This document shows positions 62,086-64,000 of a stretch of DNA of 64,000 nt, piece by piece. Both the position numbers and the translations under genes were made by a program. This DNA comes from Thermogemmata fonticola (GTDB lineage: Bacteria > Planctomycetota > Planctomycetia > Gemmatales > Gemmataceae), in contig NZ_JACEFB010000016.1 in NCBI RefSeq assembly GCF_013694095.1, forward strand, positions 33,535 to 97,534, in the 5' to 3' direction. The notes below the pieces were generated by a model, which saw nothing but the letters and a program-made list of their open reading frames with translations, did not search any database and was not told where the DNA came from. Within the stretch, counting starts at the first letter, position 1, and each line of letters opens with the position of its first letter.

Positions 62086-63279
62086 ATGCACGCCAACATG
62101 CATCACCAGATTCTGATTGTGGGAGGCGGCACGGCAGGGATTACAGTCGCCGCTCGGCTTCGTCGGTCTGATAAACGGTTGGATGTAGCCATTATCGAAC
62201 CATCCGAGAAACATTACTACCAACCCCTTTGGACGCTGGTGGGTGCCGGTGTTTTCCCCAAACAAGCCAGCGAGCGGGCAGAAGCCGATTACATCCCGAA
62301 GGGAGTCGCCTGGATTCGTGATGCCGTAACTGAGTTTCTACCCGCGGAGAATCAGGTTAAGACACGTGATGGACGAACGGTTAGCTACGACTACCTTGTG
62401 GTAGCGCCGGGTCTCCAACTCAACTGGGATCAAGTGAAGGGGCTGCCCGAAACGATTGGCCACAACGGAGTGTGTAGCGTTTATAGCTATCAGTACGTCG
62501 ATTATACGTGGGAATGCATTCGCAACTTCAAGGGTGGTACCGCTTTGTTCACACAACCAGCTACTCCCATCAAATGCGGTGCGGCTCCGCAAAAGATCAT
62601 GTACCTGGCTGAGCATTACTTCCGCCGGACGGGGATCCGCGACCGCTCCCGCATCGTATTTGCCTCCGCCAACCGCAAAATCTTTGGCGTGGAAAAGTAC
62701 GCGGAAGCACTGAGCAAGGTATTAGCCCGCAAGGGAATCGATACCCGTTTCCGGCACAACCTCGTCGAAATCCGACCAAACACCCATGAGGCGGTCTTTG
62801 AAAACCTAGACACGCAGGAAACCGTCGTCTTGACCTATGACATGATCCACGTCACCCCACCACAAGGTCCCCCGGATTTCGTGCGGAATAGTCCGCTTGC
62901 CAACGAATCTGGTTGGGTGGACGTCGACAAGTACACCCTTCAACACGTACGTTACCCAAATGTCTTCAGCCTGGGCGACGTCAGCAACCTGCCCACTTCC
63001 AAAACCGGATCGGCCATCCGCGACCAAGCCCCCGTGTTAGTCAAAAACTTGCTAGCTGCCATGCGACACCAACCACTGCCTGCCCGCTATGACGGCTACT
63101 CTGCCTGCCCCATTATTACAGACTACGGCAAACTGATACTGGCAGAATTTGACTATGACCACAAACCTAAGGAGACCTTCCCCTTCAATCAGGCTAAGGA
63201 ACGCTGGAGTATGTGGCTCCTGAAAAAATACGGCCTCCCCTGGATGTATTGGAACCTGATGCTCAAAGGCCGTATGTAA
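62086..63279 (+). CDS. Sulfide:quinone oxidoreductase, type II-like
   Basis: The 397-residue flavoprotein of the SQR family has the FAD motif GGGTAG at 13-18 and the second flavin motif NVFSLGDVSNLP. Catalytic cysteine candidates fit the mitochondrial/type II pattern: Cys164 in TPIKCGAAPQK and Cys341 in YSACPIITDYGKLILAEFDY. These match the human SQRDL cysteines at positions 201 and 379. It would oxidise sulfide and pass electrons to quinone at the membrane. The start at the first ATG of HANMHHQ is preceded by an ideal TAGGAGGAA. No persulfide dioxygenase or rhodanese is adjacent. Confidence 0.9.
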   Translation: MHANMHHQILIVGGGTAGITVAARLRRSDKRLDVAIIEPSEKHYYQPLWTLVGAGVFPKQASERAEADYIPKGVAWIRDAVTEFLPAENQVKTRDGRTVSYDYLVVAPGLQLNWDQVKGLPETIGHNGVCSVYSYQYVDYTWECIRNFKGGTALFTQPATPIKCGAAPQKIMYLAEHYFRRTGIRDRSRIVFASANRKIFGVEKYAEALSKVLARKGIDTRFRHNLVEIRPNTHEAVFENLDTQETVVLTYDMIHVTPPQGPPDFVRNSPLANESGWVDVDKYTLQHVRYPNVFSLGDVSNLPTSKTGSAIRDQAPVLVKNLLAAMRHQPLPARYDGYSACPIITDYGKLILAEFDYDHKPKETFPFNQAKERWSMWLLKKYGLPWMYWNLMLKGRM

Positions 63280-63692
63280 TCCCGCTTTTCCTTTGCCGCA
63301 TTCGCCCGAAATCATGAAATAAGAGAATGCATGTAGAAGTACCTTCATTCATTCGCCCACGACAACTGCATGTCGTCTGTCGCTGATGCCGGAGTTAGAC
63401 GGGAAAATATCCGAGAAGAGGTACGCCCCCAAAGGTGAACAGTGATATTTCGCCTCGGTTCCACCTTCAAGATCACCTCCACGGACCAGCTTTTGATTTT
63501 GATCCAAATCTTCGACCAATCTTTGGACAATACGTCTTCCTGACGTGTGCGCTGAGCATAACCTTCTTTATGAAGTTGAACACTCCAATTTTTGTTATCT
63601 ACGTTATCTTGGAAAACAAAGGCAAACAAATGTTTCCGGGACGGCATCGCGCGAAATGGGACACCGAATATGTACCGCTCAGCTTACCAGCT
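63280..63692. other. Non-coding gap at the window's right end
   Basis: About 410 bases follow the SQR stop. A minus-strand frame at 63345-63647 crosses it but has an unfavourable composition and no ribosome binding site. I call no gene here. Confidence 0.45.
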
Positions 63693-64000
63693 TCAGTTCG
63701 TCCCTCCGGCTCGGCGGCGGCTCAGCCAGTAAAATACTCCGCCGGCTACCAAACACACCACCCCCGCCAGCGTCAGCCACAAATACCACCGCACCGGCCG
63801 CTCCCACTCCACACCCACCGGCTCCGGCAATCCAAACGCCGACAACGTAAACTCCCTCTCCAACGGCTCCACCCCTTCATCACGCAAATCATACTCCCTC
63901 GTGACCATTACACCCTCATATTGGTACGTCCAACGCACCGGAATCGGATACCCAGACTTCCCCACCCGCGTCTCCATTACCACCACCTCCGATCCATCCG
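63693..64000 (-). CDS. C-terminus of a membrane-anchored protein (partial, runs off the window)
   Basis: The frame is open to the window edge, so the N-terminus is outside. The visible 102 residues have a beta-rich exported part (TRVGKSGYPIPVRWTYQYEG, TLSAFGLPEPVGVEW) followed by one membrane helix (WYLWLTLAGVVCLVAGGVFYWL) and a basic tail RRRAGGTN. That is a typical surface protein anchored by its C-terminus. No family is recognised. The TM-basic tail lacks the PEP motif of the exosortase signal. Confidence 0.65.
   Translation of the reverse strand, partial: DGSEVVVMETRVGKSGYPIPVRWTYQYEGVMVTREYDLRDEGVEPLEREFTLSAFGLPEPVGVEWERPVRWYLWLTLAGVVCLVAGGVFYWLSRRRAGGTN

Noticed and set aside
63345..63647. 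100-codon minus-strand ORF right of SQR
   Set aside because: No binding site and unlikely composition; treated as non-coding.
1..64000. CRISPR array, prophage or insertion sequence
   Set aside because: No regularly spaced repeats, integrase, transposase or terminal inverted repeats were seen.

Overview
The window looks like chromosomal DNA from a planctomycete, most likely of the Gemmata/Thermogemmata type. The family evidence is strong: four DUF1501 proteins, four cytochrome-domain/DUF1549/DUF1553 proteins, a DUF1559 pseudopilin, a HYExAFE-family protein, a PEP-CTERM protein, a DUF4129 protein, and an ECF sigma factor beside a FecR/WD40 protein. The genus is inference. Most of the window is GC-rich with strong GGAGG-type ribosome binding sites. 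AT-richer patches lie at about 2.6-4.4 kb, 22.7 kb and 40.2-43 kb.

Layout. 0.1-2.2 kb: groES, a DUF1501 protein and tRNA-Ser(GGA). 2.2-4.5 kb: an AT-richer accessory patch holding a small membrane protein, a barstar-family immunity gene and an Rhs tail that ends in a microbial (RNase Sa/barnase-type) ribonuclease domain. 4.6-11.4 kb: a double GNAT acetyltransferase, a CpsB-type tyrosine phosphatase with its BY-kinase/Wzz partner, and FtsK. 11.6-17.1 kb: TrmL, a small hypothetical, GlgB and a DUF4129 membrane protein. 17.5-25.1 kb: a large PSD1 cytochrome protein, a 2-Cys peroxiredoxin, a PEP-CTERM protein, two lipoproteins and a DUF1559 pseudopilin. 25.5-37 kb: housekeeping and small-molecule genes (GpsA, DUF1802, a pteridine-reductase-like SDR, SelA, an OxyR-like regulator, a TIM-barrel isomerase, a HYExAFE nuclease-like gene coupled to hisS, a site-2 protease, a NUDIX hydrolase). 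37.3-40 kb: a ceramidase-like/sialidase-like fusion protein. 40.1 kb: tRNA-Arg(CCT), followed by a gene-poor stretch.

41-61.3 kb is one long run of minus-strand genes. It is headed by an ECF sigma factor and a FecR-WD40 membrane protein, then two tandem DUF1549/DUF1501 modules, a broken DUF1080 gene, a PSD1/DUF1501 pair, two secreted propeller-like proteins, a tiny coupled ORF and a DUF4832 protein. I read it as an exported oxidative or glycan-handling system probably under the control of its own sigma factor. The window closes with a type II sulfide:quinone oxidoreductase and the C-terminus of a membrane-anchored protein.

The most notable system is the Rhs-tail ribonuclease/barstar pair at 3.1-4.4 kb. 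It appears cut off from any Rhs core and carries changes at catalytic and interface positions on both partners. Other points worth following are the ceramidase/sialidase fusion, an OxyR-like gene divergent from selA, a PD-(D/E)XK-like gene overlapping hisS, CX4CH haem-like motifs, and the DUF1501-leader/DUF1080 chimera.
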